A stretch of DNA of 64,000 nucleotides from an uncultured Lachnospiraceae bacterium (GCA_944381405.1 CALWLA010000004.1:1-64000); one strand, 5' to 3'; positions 48,185 through 57,645 are shown, counted from the stretch's first letter. Notes: generated from the sequence alone by a model not told the origin. Translations and numbers: made by a program.

Positions 48185-49048
48185 ATGGCGGAATTTCTGA
48201 CAAATCTGAAAAACAGCGTATCCTTGCTTCCGAGGTTTTCCTTTACCAACCTGCTGGAGGTGATCATACTTGCGGTGATCGTATACGAGTGTCTGCTCCT
48301 GATCAAAAACACCAGGGCCTGGATGCTCCTGCGGGGCATCCTTGTGATCCTGCTGTTTACCTTCATCGCCATGATCTTTCGGTTTGACACGATCCTCTGG
48401 ATCCTGGAGCGCATCGCCACCATCGCGGTGATCGCGATCCTGGTGATCTTCCAGCCGGAGCTTAGGAAAGCCCTGGAACAGCTGGGCAACCAGAAGATCG
48501 TATCCAATATCCTGCCCCTGAACGACACGGAGACGGCGGATATGACCCGCTCCACGGTGGACCAGATCGTAAAGGCCACCTTTGAGATGGGCAAGCAGAA
48601 GACCGGCGCCCTGATGGTGCTGGAGCAGAGCGAATCCCTGGCGGATATCGAAAAAACAGGCATTCAGATCGACGGGCTCATCAGTTCCGGACTTCTGATC
48701 AATATTTTTGAAAAAAACACGCCGCTGCATGACGGCGCGGTGATCCTCAGGGGAAATAAGGTGGCTGCGGCGACCTGTTATCTGCCCCTTTCCGACAATA
48801 TGAGCATCAGCAAGGACCTGGGCACCCGGCATCGGGCTGCTCTGGGCATCTCGGAGATCACCGACAGCTTTACCATCATCGTTTCCGAGGAAACGGGACG
48901 GGTGACTGTGGCAAACCGGGGTCAGCTGACCCGGATGAGCGATGCGGAAAGCCTGCGGGTGGCGCTGCTGGCGCTGATGGAAACGGAGGAAAACAAACGG
49001 ATCAGAAACTGGTGGAGGGGAAAGCTGAAAAATGAAAAAAAGGCTTAG
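48185..49048 (+). CDS. cdaA: Diadenylate cyclase CdaA
   Basis: The 287-residue membrane enzyme makes c-di-AMP from two ATP. Three N-terminal membrane helices (about 20-95) precede the DAC domain with the catalytic DGA (LHDGAVIL) and RHR (GTRHRAALGISE) motifs. The Shine-Dalgarno is weak, so translation may depend on the upstream gene. It overlaps cdaR by 17 bases, as in most Firmicutes. Confidence 0.96.
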   Translation: MAEFLTNLKNSVSLLPRFSFTNLLEVIILAVIVYECLLLIKNTRAWMLLRGILVILLFTFIAMIFRFDTILWILERIATIAVIAILVIFQPELRKALEQLGNQKIVSNILPLNDTETADMTRSTVDQIVKATFEMGKQKTGALMVLEQSESLADIEKTGIQIDGLISSGLLINIFEKNTPLHDGAVILRGNKVAAATCYLPLSDNMSISKDLGTRHRAALGISEITDSFTIIVSEETGRVTVANRGQLTRMSDAESLRVALLALMETEENKRIRNWWRGKLKNEKKA

Positions 49049-50246
49049 TCAAAATTTCGGGCTTAAGGTGATCTCCATCGTCATTGCCTTTCTGCTCTGG
49101 CTTTTGGTGGTGAACATCTCTCAGCCGGAGGTGACGGCCACCCAGACCCTGAACATCGAGGTGGAAAATGCGGACAAGCTGACCTCCGCAGATAAGACCT
49201 ATACCACGGATCAGAAAACCGTCCGGGTCAGCTACCGGATCCGCTCGCCCTACCGGGGCGAGGTAAGCTCCAACGATTTCCGGGCCTACATCGACCTGGC
49301 GGATTATTCCATTACAGGCGCTGTGCCGGTATATGTGGAGGTAGATGACAGCGTTTCCGGTCTGATCTCCGATCTGACCTTAAATCCCATGGTGGTCCAT
49401 GTGGATACGGAGGACATCCAGCGGAAGCGTTTTGACATCACCACCGTCACTGCCGGTCAGACGGCAGAGGGCTATATGGCGGGAGAGGTTTCCGTCAGCC
49501 CCGATTATCTGTATGTTATCGGCCCGGTATCCGAGGTGGGACAGATCAGCGAGGTGGGGATCCAGATCGACCTGGAGGAGGCGGACAGCGCCCTGAGCGG
49601 CACGGCCCCCGTCCGGTTCTATGACGCCAATGGCAATGAGATCAGCGTGGACGAACGCATTACCACCAGCCGGGAGGAGATCAGCTATGAGCTTCCCATC
49701 TACCGGATCAAGAGCCTGAGCATCGTGGCGGATGCCTCCGGGACTCCGGCAGAGGGCTATGCCCTGGAAAACGTGGAGGCAAGCCCCGGCTTTGTGGATG
49801 TTTACGGAGATGAGGAGACCCTCAGCGCTTATTCCAGCATCGAGATCCCGGCTACCGAGCTTTCCGTCAACGGAGCTACCACCACCGTATCCAGGAGCAT
49901 CGACATAACCCCTTATCTGCCCGAGGGGCTGCGGCTGGCCCAGCCCGGCACGGAGGTGACCATTGCCGCCCGCATCAGGCGCATCCCCCAGACCACCGAA
50001 GAGCCGGAGTCCGGACAGGATTCCCAGGTGACGATGGAAAGCAGTAGCGCCCAGGAGGAGGAAAGCCTTCCGGAGGAATCCCTCCCCATGGAAACGGAAG
50101 TAGAAGAGGAAGACCAGTCCCGGGAGCAGAGCTCTGAGACCGAAAGGCAGCATGAGACCCAGGCTGCAGCGCAGCACGAGTCCACAGCGGCCCATACCAC
50201 GGAAGCAGCAGCGGAAACCCGGACAGAAACTGTAAATGAAAACTAA
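49032..50246 (+). CDS. cdaR: CdaR (YbbR-domain regulator of CdaA)
   Basis: The 404-residue protein has one N-terminal membrane helix (about 10-27) and three or four extracellular YbbR repeats (about 30-315), then a Glu/Ser/Thr/His-rich low-complexity tail (about 320-404). CdaR binds CdaA and adjusts c-di-AMP synthesis. The start lies inside the cdaA 3' end. glmM, which usually follows cdaR, is not here. Confidence 0.93.
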   Translation: MKKRLSQNFGLKVISIVIAFLLWLLVVNISQPEVTATQTLNIEVENADKLTSADKTYTTDQKTVRVSYRIRSPYRGEVSSNDFRAYIDLADYSITGAVPVYVEVDDSVSGLISDLTLNPMVVHVDTEDIQRKRFDITTVTAGQTAEGYMAGEVSVSPDYLYVIGPVSEVGQISEVGIQIDLEEADSALSGTAPVRFYDANGNEISVDERITTSREEISYELPIYRIKSLSIVADASGTPAEGYALENVEASPGFVDVYGDEETLSAYSSIEIPATELSVNGATTTVSRSIDITPYLPEGLRLAQPGTEVTIAARIRRIPQTTEEPESGQDSQVTMESSSAQEEESLPEESLPMETEVEEEDQSREQSSETERQHETQAAAQHESTAAHTTEAAAETRTETVNEN

Positions 50247-50267
50247 TTTTGTGCAGGAACGGACAAG

Positions 50268-51710
50268 ATGGAGTATGTGATTTTTCTCGCGGCAATGGCA
50301 GCAGGCTTTTTTGCTGCGCAGGTCAAACTGTATCTTCTTTCCGGCATCGTATTGATGGCGGCGGCAGTCCTGCTTTATATCCTGTTTTACAAAAGGAGCG
50401 GCATGCTTTTAGACCCTGCCGCCCTTTTTTCTGTTTCCTGGATCGGGGGCATGGGGGTATCTGCCCTGAAGCTTTCCAGGCTGCAGACGGATTGGGAGCC
50501 TGTGACCTGGCTGTGCTTTGCAGCGGCCTGGCTTTGTTTTACGACGGCCTTCCGGGCGGCAAAGAACAGATGCCCGGAAAAAAGCCAGAAGAGGGAAGAG
50601 GAAAACGCCGGATCGCTTTTCCAACAGGAGGAAAACGCCGGAGCCCTTTCGCGGCAGGCAGAAAAGATCCTTCGCTGCCTAGTGGCTTTGACAGGGATAT
50701 CCCTGGGGGCATTTCTGCTGGAGGCCCTGGTGCTGGGCTATGTGCCCTTGTTTACGGTGGACACGCCCCATGCCTATTCCTATTTTCACATCAGCGGCGT
50801 TCACTATTTTACCGTCAGCTGCGTGCTGGCGCCGCCCCTTTTTGTGCTGTATCTGGACATGCTGGTCCGGCATTGCCGCAGGAGCTGTCCTGGGGCGGCT
50901 GAGGAAAAGGAGCTTGCGGTGCTGCTTAGGTGCGGGGGCCTTGGCTATGGGCCCAGGATGTTTCTGGCGGCGGCCTGTACGGCGGCAGCCCTCTGCATTC
51001 CCCTGCTGTGTGTTTCCCGGTTCCAGCTGATCTTTGCCCTGCTGTTGGGAGCCTTTACAAAGCTTTCGCTGCCGGGCGGCGGCAGGCCGGGGAAACGTCT
51101 CGTCCTGGGAGCCGGGATCCTGCTGTTGTGCCTGATCCCCCTTTATATCGGACTTACGGTGGCCAGAGCCCACGATGTGGCCTATCTCAACGGCATCTTT
51201 GAAATGAAGGATCCCGGGACGCCGATCTTCTTTACCCAGCCATATATGTATGTGGCCAATAACTTCGACAATTTCAACTGCCTGGTGCGGGAGCTTCCTG
51301 CCGGAGGCCATACCCTGGGGCTGCGGATGCTGTTTCCACTGTGGGCCCTGACGGGACTCAAGTTCCTGTTCCCCCAGCTGGTGAGCTTTCCGCTTTATGT
51401 TACCAAGACGGAGCTGACCACGGTGACCCTGTTTTATGACGCTTACTATGACTTCGGCCTTTTGGGCGTGGCCCTTCTTGGGCTTCTGCTGGGGGCGGCC
51501 TACGGGATATTTTTAAAGAAGGCCGGGCTTTTTCAGAGGGAACGGCCTCTGGGGATCCGGGGCACCGGGCTTTGCCTGATCTATGCCCAGCTGGCCTTTT
51601 ACCTGCTGTTTTCTTTTTTCACCACCTGGTTTTCCAACCCCACCACCTGGTTTTATCTGGCGGTAAGCCTTGTGATCTGTATTTACATTGGAAAGGAGGA
51701 TCCTCGATGA
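50268..51710 (+). CDS. Polytopic membrane protein resembling oligosaccharide repeat-unit polymerases (Wzy-like)
   Basis: The 480-residue protein has about ten to twelve hydrophobic segments and a large loop with TQPYMYVANNFDNFNCLV (about 325-342), a pattern seen in Wzy/O-antigen polymerase-like families. A cytoplasmic loop near 105-135 contains a short duplication (EENAG twice). No glycosyltransferase or flippase genes lie nearby, so the substrate is unknown. It follows cdaR by 21 bases and overlaps the next gene by four bases (ATGA). Confidence 0.65.
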   Translation: MEYVIFLAAMAAGFFAAQVKLYLLSGIVLMAAAVLLYILFYKRSGMLLDPAALFSVSWIGGMGVSALKLSRLQTDWEPVTWLCFAAAWLCFTTAFRAAKNRCPEKSQKREEENAGSLFQQEENAGALSRQAEKILRCLVALTGISLGAFLLEALVLGYVPLFTVDTPHAYSYFHISGVHYFTVSCVLAPPLFVLYLDMLVRHCRRSCPGAAEEKELAVLLRCGGLGYGPRMFLAAACTAAALCIPLLCVSRFQLIFALLLGAFTKLSLPGGGRPGKRLVLGAGILLLCLIPLYIGLTVARAHDVAYLNGIFEMKDPGTPIFFTQPYMYVANNFDNFNCLVRELPAGGHTLGLRMLFPLWALTGLKFLFPQLVSFPLYVTKTELTTVTLFYDAYYDFGLLGVALLGLLLGAAYGIFLKKAGLFQRERPLGIRGTGLCLIYAQLAFYLLFSFFTTWFSNPTTWFYLAVSLVICIYIGKEDPR

Positions 51711-52852
51711 ACAGGACCCTGAAGCATTACCTGCGGCTTTTTCTCAATCTGAGCCTGCCGGTGCTGATGCTGCTTTTGCTGTTTCTTTTGCTGCCGAAGC
51801 TTCTGTTATTTTTCATGCCCTTTGTGCTGGGCTATGTGGTGGCCTTTCTGGCCAACCCTCTGGTAACCTGGCTGCAGCGGCATATCGCCCTGAAGCGAAA
51901 GCATTCCTCCATCTTTATTTCCATCCTGGTGGTGGCCCTGGTGATCCTGCTGCTTTATCTGGCGGTCTCCTGGCTGATGTCAGGGCTTTCCTCCATCGTA
52001 GCGGAGCTTCCTGTGTATTATCAGGGGCTTCTGAATTCCCTGCAGGAGGTGTTCGATAAATACGGAGCGGTATTCGGAAATCTGTCTCCGGAGCTTCTCG
52101 AGACCTTTGACAATTTCAGCGAGAACCTGAACAGCTCCATTACAAGCCTTTTGTCAGAGCTGGCTTCTCCCACGGTATCCATTGCGGGAAGCGCGGTGAA
52201 ATCCGTTCCGAACCTGTTCATCAGCACCCTGATCTTTCTGCTGTCCGCCTTCTGCTTCATTATCGAGTGGGAAGAGATCCAGCAGTTTCTGAGACACCAT
52301 ACCCCTAAGGCGGTGGATTCCTACGTCACTTATCTGAAGCAGGATGTGAAAATGATCTTCAGCACCTGGCTTCTGGCCCAGTTCAAGATCATGTTTGTGG
52401 TGTTCGCCGTGCTGGCAGTTGGTTTTCTGCTTCTGGATGTGCGGCATCCCTTCCTGATCGCCGGGCTAACGGCCTTTCTGGATTTCCTGCCTGCCTTCGG
52501 GGTAGGATTTATCCTGTGGCCCTGGATCGCCTTGTCCCTTCTGCAGGGGCAGTTCATGTTCGCCCTGCTGCTTGCGGTGATCTATATCCTGACCCAGGTG
52601 GTGCGGCAGGTGCTGCAGCCCAAGATCATGGGTGAGACCATGGGCATTCCGCCCCTCTGGACCCTGTTCTTCCTGTTTCTGGGCTTCCGGTTTTACGGCA
52701 TCGCCGGTATGATCTTTTCCGTGCCGGTGGGCATGTTCTTTTTGAGCATCTACCGTTACGGCATGTTCAACGGCATGATCGGGGCTGCAAAGGAGCTTCT
52801 GCAGGATGTGGGAAGGCTGATGCAGCCGGAGGAGCCGGAGGAGAAAAATTAA
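51707..52852 (+). CDS. AI-2E/YtvI-family membrane protein
   Basis: The 381-residue protein has the eight-helix pattern of the AI-2E transporter/PerM family with the conserved LDFLPAFGVGFILWPW and QPKIMGETMGIPPLWTLFFLFLGF (two parts) C-terminal segments. In spore formers the closest relative is YtvI; transport substrate is unknown. The ATG at 51707 overlaps the stop of the previous gene, with AAAGGAGG seven bases upstream. Confidence 0.88.
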   Translation: MNRTLKHYLRLFLNLSLPVLMLLLLFLLLPKLLLFFMPFVLGYVVAFLANPLVTWLQRHIALKRKHSSIFISILVVALVILLLYLAVSWLMSGLSSIVAELPVYYQGLLNSLQEVFDKYGAVFGNLSPELLETFDNFSENLNSSITSLLSELASPTVSIAGSAVKSVPNLFISTLIFLLSAFCFIIEWEEIQQFLRHHTPKAVDSYVTYLKQDVKMIFSTWLLAQFKIMFVVFAVLAVGFLLLDVRHPFLIAGLTAFLDFLPAFGVGFILWPWIALSLLQGQFMFALLLAVIYILTQVVRQVLQPKIMGETMGIPPLWTLFFLFLGFRFYGIAGMIFSVPVGMFFLSIYRYGMFNGMIGAAKELLQDVGRLMQPEEPEEKN

Positions 52853-52890
52853 AGAAAAGTTAAAAAAATCCGAAAAGGGATGATAAAATT

Positions 52891-52919
52891 TTGACAAATC
52901 CGGGGGAAACCGATATACT
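52891..52919 (+). promoter_or_regulatory. Strong SigA promoter of the DUF6465-like gene
   Basis: Perfect TTGACA (52891-52896), 17-base spacer, TATACT (52914-52919). Confidence 0.88.
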
Positions 52920-52997
52920 AAGAGAGAGCAGCATGGCTTTTACAAAGGTCAGGAACAGCTGGAACTTTATTTCAATCAGATTTAGGAGGATTTGATT

Positions 52998-53471
52998 ATG
53001 ACGAAGCAGGATGAAAATATCCTGGGCAGCCTGAAGGGTGCTCTGGATGAGGGAGCAGACCGTCTGAAGGAAACCGCCAAGGACGTAAAGGGCAAGGCCA
53101 AGGAGGCCAGCGCTTCTGCAGGCAAGAAGGTAAGAGCGGCTGGAAAGACTGCAAAGGCAGTTGCAGCAAAGACCAGGAAAAAGGCTGAGACCCCGGAGGA
53201 AGGGGCTGAGGCAGCAAAGGCTCCCGCAAAGCGGGGCAGAAAGCCTGCTAAGGGAGGCGTTTCCAAGAACCTCAAATCCAAGGTGGTATTCCAGTTCTAT
53301 GGACAGAACGTGGACGCTGACGAAGTGCTGAAGAAGGCTACCAAGGCAGCCCAGAAGGCCTGCCCGGATCAGCAGATCAAGAGCCTTGAGATCTATGTGA
53401 ACGGACATGAAGGCGCTGCTTACTATGTAGTAAACGGCGAAGGCAAGAGCGAATACAGGATCGATCTGTAA
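52998..53471 (+). CDS. Basic Lys/Ala-rich protein, DUF6465-like
   Basis: The 157-residue protein has two parts. Residues about 8-85 are Lys/Ala/Glu-rich, like histone H1 tails, and end with an AT-hook-like KRGRKPAKGG. Residues about 88-157 form a compact domain (KVVFQFYGQNVDADEVL.. EYRIDL). It resembles a Lachnospiraceae family I recall as DUF6465. DNA or RNA binding is likely from charge and the hook, not shown. AGGAGG is eight bases before the ATG and the promoter is near consensus, so expression should be high. Confidence 0.75.
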   Translation: MTKQDENILGSLKGALDEGADRLKETAKDVKGKAKEASASAGKKVRAAGKTAKAVAAKTRKKAETPEEGAEAAKAPAKRGRKPAKGGVSKNLKSKVVFQFYGQNVDADEVLKKATKAAQKACPDQQIKSLEIYVNGHEGAAYYVVNGEGKSEYRIDL

Positions 53472-53567
53472 GGATCCCTGAAAAAGGCTTAGAATAACGG
53501 CAGAAACGGCCTGTGCGGCATGCAGGGTCGGCTGTCGTTTTTTTCTGAAGAGAAGGAGGGTGCGAGG

Positions 53568-54863
53568 ATGAGAGAGCTGCCGGAGGCATATCTGCGCAGG
53601 ATGCAGGCGCTTTTGGGAGAGGAATACGAGGCGTTTCTGGCCACCTATCAGGAACCGCCCAAAAAGGGTCTGCGGTTCAACAGAAAAAAGGCAAGGCCGG
53701 AAACCATAGCGCAGCTTAAGGAACAATGGCATCTGAAGCCGGTCCCCTGGTGCGAAAGCGGCTTTTACTATGAGGAGGAGGGCGCCTTCGGGGTGCGGCC
53801 GGGAAAATCCCCTTACCATGACGCAGGGGTCTTTTATATCCAGGAGCCCTCCGCCATGATACCGGCGGAGCGGGCGGACATCCGGGCAAATCACTGGGTG
53901 CTGGATCTTTGCGCTGCGCCGGGAGGAAAATCCACCCAGGCGGCAGAGGGGGCAGGGCTCCTGATCTCCAACGAATTCATCGGAAAACGGGCCCAGATCC
54001 TGAGCTCCAATATCGAGCGCATGGGCTTTTCCAACGTGATCGTCACCTCCGCCGCTCCGGAGGCGCTGGCAGAGGTCTTTCCGGAGGCCTTTGACAGGAT
54101 CATCGTGGACGCCCCCTGCTCCGGGGAGGGGATGATGCGGCGGGATGAGATCGCCGTATCGGAATGGAGCGAGGCCAATGTGGCGCTTTGCGTGGAACGC
54201 CAGAAACAGATCCTGGAGGAGGCGGTGAAGATGCTCAGGCCCGGCGGAAAGCTTGTATACAGCACTTGTACCTTTGAGCCGGGAGAAAACGGCCTCCAGG
54301 CGAGGGCCCTTCTTGAGAGGCATCCAGAGCTTCGGATGCTGTCGGAGGAACAGCTCCTTCCCCACAGGGCTGAGGGAGAGGGACACTTCTGTGCCGTCTT
54401 TGAAAAGGAAACGGAAGAGGGCCAGCCGGGCGGAGCGCTGAAAGGCCTGCGGCAGGATGATTTTTCCCTGGAAAAGGCCCTTTCTCAGGCGGCGGAGCGG
54501 CTGCGGCGGGGACGCATCCGGATCCTGCGCAAGGGCCTGGAGCCGGGCGCCTGGATCGTGGGCAAACACAAGGGGGAAAAACGCTACGAGCCCTCCCATG
54601 CAGAGGCCATGGCCATGGGAGCGGAGGACCTGGAGCATTTCAGCCTGAACCTGTTTTCCCAGGAGGATGCCCTTCGGTATCTGAAGGGGGAGGCCCTGCA
54701 GCTTTCCGGGCTTTCCGGCCCCTTCGCGCTCCTCGGACAGGAGCAGGCGGAAAGGGGAGGCTTCCTTCCGGTGTGCTATGACGGATACCCTCTGGGCTTT
54801 GGAAAACTCGTGAAGGGAACTGTAAAAAATCATTATCCCAAGGGACTGCGGAGGCTTTCCTGA
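53568..54863 (+). CDS. RsmF/NOP2/Sun-family RNA cytosine-5 methyltransferase
   Basis: The 431-residue protein has the SAM-binding LDLCAAPGGKS, the DAPCSGEGM motif with the release cysteine and YSTCTF with the catalytic cysteine. The C-terminal part (about 290-431) matches the RsmF-type RNA-binding extension. The target is probably 16S rRNA but could be tRNA. AAGGAGG precedes the ATG at 53568. It is followed by a terminator. Confidence 0.92.
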   Translation: MRELPEAYLRRMQALLGEEYEAFLATYQEPPKKGLRFNRKKARPETIAQLKEQWHLKPVPWCESGFYYEEEGAFGVRPGKSPYHDAGVFYIQEPSAMIPAERADIRANHWVLDLCAAPGGKSTQAAEGAGLLISNEFIGKRAQILSSNIERMGFSNVIVTSAAPEALAEVFPEAFDRIIVDAPCSGEGMMRRDEIAVSEWSEANVALCVERQKQILEEAVKMLRPGGKLVYSTCTFEPGENGLQARALLERHPELRMLSEEQLLPHRAEGEGHFCAVFEKETEEGQPGGALKGLRQDDFSLEKALSQAAERLRRGRIRILRKGLEPGAWIVGKHKGEKRYEPSHAEAMAMGAEDLEHFSLNLFSQEDALRYLKGEALQLSGLSGPFALLGQEQAERGGFLPVCYDGYPLGFGKLVKGTVKNHYPKGLRRLS

Positions 54864-54869
54864 GAGAAG

Positions 54870-54890
54870 CGGGCAAAATGCCCGTTTTTT
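54870..54890 (+). terminator. Intrinsic terminator after the methyltransferase gene
   Basis: CGGGCA (54870-54875) pairs with TGCCCG (54879-54884) around AAA, followed by six T. Confidence 0.9.
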
Positions 54891-54948
54891 CTTGTTTTTA
54901 AGGCTTTTTTTTGGAACATAAAAACCGGGATTTTGAAGGCTCCGGCCT

Positions 54949-54976
54949 TTGAATTCCCTGTAAATTGTGTTATAAT
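54949..54976 (+). promoter_or_regulatory. Promoter of the biotin decarboxylase operon
   Basis: TTGAAT (54949-54954), 16-base spacer, perfect TATAAT (54971-54976). Confidence 0.75.
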
Positions 54977-55010
54977 TTTGACGAAGTTTTTTCAGATTGG
55001 AGGATAGAAT

Positions 55011-56414
55011 ATGGCAAACACAGAAACAGCTGCTCATAAGAGAATCGCTTCCCTTCTCGATGAGCAGAGCTTTGTTGAGATCGGCTCACATGTGGCGTCC
55101 CGCCTTTCAGACAGTGAACCGTCTTTGGAAAAGCAGGGCGATGGCGTGGTATGCGGCTACGGAACCATTGATGGGGCTCTGGTGTATGTCTACGCCCAGG
55201 ACGCAGCTGCCTTTGGCGGAGCGGTGGGAGAGATGCATGCCAGAAAGATCTGCAGGCTGTATGATTTGGCAGTCAGCATGGGCGCGCCTCTTATCGGCCT
55301 GGTGGACTGCAGCGGCGTAAGGCTCCAGGAGGGCAACGATTCCCTGTACAGCTTCGGGTGCATGTTCCGCAAGCAGGCGGAGGCCAGCGGCGTGATTCCT
55401 CAGATCATGGCGGTATTCGGCACCTGCGGCGGCGGCATGGCAGTCAGCGCTTCCATGGCTGATTTCGTTTTCATGGAAGAAAAGAACGCAAAGCTTTTTG
55501 TCAACAGCCCCAACGCGATCCTCGGAAACTACGAGGAAAAATGCGACACGGCCTCTGCGGCATATCAGGCGGCGGAAACAGGCCTTGCGGATTTTGCCGG
55601 AAGCGAAGCGGAAGTGATCGGACAGCTCCGGCAGCTGGTTTCTGTCCTTCCTCAGAACAACGAAAGCGACCTGTCCTACGACGTATGCGAGGACGATCTG
55701 AACCGGGCTGTCAGCGGAATCGAGGCCCTCTCCGATAAGGCAGAGATGCTGCGGGCGATCTCCGATAACGGCCTCTTTGTGGAAGTGAAGAAGGCCCACG
55801 CAACGGAGATGGTCACCGGCTTTATCCGCCTGAACGGCCAGACCGTGGGAGCGGTAGCCAACAACGGCGGAAAGCTCACCCATCTGGGCTGCAAGAAGGC
55901 CATTCATTTTGTGAATTTCTGCGACGCCTTCAACATCCCGGTGCTGACCTTGGCGGACGTGGAGGGATTTTCTCAGGAGCCGGCGGATGAGCAGCAGCTG
56001 GCAAGAGCCCTGGGCAAGCTGACCTTTACCTATGCAAAGGCCACGGTGCCGAAGGTGACGGTGGTGACCGGCCACGCCTATGGAACGGCGGCGACGGTGA
56101 TGAACGCAAAGTCCATCGGCGCAGATATGGTATTTGCCTGGGAGGGCGCGGATATGGGACTGATGGATCCGAAGCCTGCAGTAGAGATCCTTTACGGAAA
56201 GGAGATCGAGGCGGCAGAGGACCAGGCCGCAAAGAGGGAGGAACTTACGGCCCTTTACCGCAGGACCCAGTCCTCCGCCATGGCAAATGCCCGCAGAGGC
56301 TACATCGACGACATCATCGCGCCGGAGGAGACCAGACAGCGCGTCATCGCAGCATTTGAAATGCTGTTTACCAAGAGCGCGGTTTCAGTCAGCAGAAAAC
56401 ACGGCACGGTTTAA
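55011..56414 (+). CDS. mmdA: Acyl-CoA carboxyltransferase subunit (MmdA/12S transcarboxylase type)
   Basis: The 467-residue crotonase-fold carboxyltransferase has two halves: the N half with GDGVVCGYGTIDG, FGGAVGEMHARK and VFGTCGGGMAVS, and the C half with MVTGFIRLNGQTVGAVAN, ADVEGFSQEP and GHAYGTAATVM. Proteins of this type move CO2 between biotin and propionyl-CoA/methylmalonyl-CoA (or a related acyl-CoA). At 467 residues it is a little shorter than usual (about 510). GGAGG is seven bases before the ATG. It heads an operon with all subunits of a Na+ pump. Confidence 0.9.
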   Translation: MANTETAAHKRIASLLDEQSFVEIGSHVASRLSDSEPSLEKQGDGVVCGYGTIDGALVYVYAQDAAAFGGAVGEMHARKICRLYDLAVSMGAPLIGLVDCSGVRLQEGNDSLYSFGCMFRKQAEASGVIPQIMAVFGTCGGGMAVSASMADFVFMEEKNAKLFVNSPNAILGNYEEKCDTASAAYQAAETGLADFAGSEAEVIGQLRQLVSVLPQNNESDLSYDVCEDDLNRAVSGIEALSDKAEMLRAISDNGLFVEVKKAHATEMVTGFIRLNGQTVGAVANNGGKLTHLGCKKAIHFVNFCDAFNIPVLTLADVEGFSQEPADEQQLARALGKLTFTYAKATVPKVTVVTGHAYGTAATVMNAKSIGADMVFAWEGADMGLMDPKPAVEILYGKEIEAAEDQAAKREELTALYRRTQSSAMANARRGYIDDIIAPEETRQRVIAAFEMLFTKSAVSVSRKHGTV

Positions 56415-56426
56415 GAGGTGAGAGGC

Positions 56427-57197
56427 ATGAAGAGAAAAATAAAGCAGCTTTTCCTCGCCTGCATGCTGGCTGCCGGGCTTTTGACCATGGCCGGCTGTTC
56501 TCAGGCGGAGGAGGAGATGGAACCTCTGGATCCGGCTCTGGAGCAGGCCTTAAATCAGGAGGCCCAGCAGTTTCTGGAGCAGATGGCGGCCATGGACGAC
56601 GAGACCATCGAGGAAAATCTGGAGTATTTTAACCAGGAACAGCTGACGGTTTATGCCTCGGGCCTGAACTCCTGGAAATCCGCGAAAAAAGACCTGGGGG
56701 CTTATGAGTCCGTAGAAAGCGCCGTTTCCGTTCCCACGGATGACGGAGGCTATGAGACCACCCTGACCGTAAGCTTTGAGGAACGGGAATGCGAATTCCT
56801 CATGGGCAGGGACAGAAAGGGCAATCTGACGGAGATCACCGTTTCCCCGGATTACACCATGGGAGAGGTGATGGCCCAGGCGGCAGGCAATCTGATCGTG
56901 GGCATGGGCATGGTATTCGCAGTGCTGATCTTCATCATGCTGATCATCAGCGCCTTCCGTTTCATCCCACAGGATCTTGGAAAGAAAAAGGAAACGGCAG
57001 CCCCCAAGCCGGAGACGCCGGCTTTGGCACCGGCGGAAGCTGCTTTGACAGCTCCCCAGGCGGAGGATGAGATCGCCGCAGTGATCGCGGCGGCAGTGGC
57101 AGCCTATGAGGCGGAGCAGGGCTCTGGCGCTGCCTGCGGAAACGGACTTGTGGTCCGTTCCATCAGACGGATCTCAAAGGCAAAGAGCAGAAGATAA
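56427..57197 (+). CDS. OadG-family decarboxylase gamma subunit with an exported lipoprotein domain
   Basis: The 256-residue protein begins with a lipoprotein signal (lipobox MAGC, Cys24). Residues about 30-145 form an exported DUF3887-like domain (FLEQMAAMDDETIEENLEYF..). A single membrane helix follows (about 152-180) and an Ala/Pro-rich cytoplasmic tail. The helix and tail are the normal OadG part, which assembles the alpha and beta subunits; the outer domain is an addition. The ATG at 56427 is used with GAGGTG just upstream. It starts 12 bases after mmdA. Confidence 0.85.
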   Translation: MKRKIKQLFLACMLAAGLLTMAGCSQAEEEMEPLDPALEQALNQEAQQFLEQMAAMDDETIEENLEYFNQEQLTVYASGLNSWKSAKKDLGAYESVESAVSVPTDDGGYETTLTVSFEERECEFLMGRDRKGNLTEITVSPDYTMGEVMAQAAGNLIVGMGMVFAVLIFIMLIISAFRFIPQDLGKKKETAAPKPETPALAPAEAALTAPQAEDEIAAVIAAAVAAYEAEQGSGAACGNGLVVRSIRRISKAKSRR

Positions 57198-57214
57198 TCA
57201 GGAGGAGATAAGAG

Positions 57215-57580
57215 ATGAAAAACTATACAATCACCGTGAACGGAACTGTTTATGAAGTGACCGTAGAGGAAACCGGCAGCGCGCCTGCAGCGGCAGCGCC
57301 CAGGGCAGCAGCGCCGGCGCCTGCAGCGGCAGCCCCCAAGGCGGCTCCGGCAGCAGGAGCCCAGGGCAGCGTCAAGGTAGAGGCTCCCATGTCCGGCAAG
57401 GTGCTGAGCGTCAAGGCTTCCGTAGGACAGCAGGTAAAGAGAGGAGAGGTGCTCCTGATTCTTGAGGCCATGAAGATGGAAAACGACATCGTAGCCCCCC
57501 AGGACGGCACCGTGGCTTCCATCGACTGCGCCGCAGGCGACGCAGTGGACACCGGAGCAGTGCTTGCAACCCTGCGGTAA
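57215..57580 (+). CDS. Biotin carboxyl carrier protein
   Basis: The 121-residue protein has a short N-terminal strand region, an Ala/Pro-rich hinge (about 22-50) and a biotinyl domain with the target Lys87 in EAMKMEN. It carries CO2 between the carboxyltransferases and the membrane beta subunit. It lies 17 bases after the gamma subunit gene and is the only biotin carrier in the operon. Confidence 0.97.
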   Translation: MKNYTITVNGTVYEVTVEETGSAPAAAAPRAAAPAPAAAAPKAAPAAGAQGSVKVEAPMSGKVLSVKASVGQQVKRGEVLLILEAMKMENDIVAPQDGTVASIDCAAGDAVDTGAVLATLR

Positions 57581-57645
57581 GGAGCAGACAGTCAGAGACC
57601 CTCTGGGGCAGACCCCCTGAGGGCGCAGAATGGAGGAGAACATAA

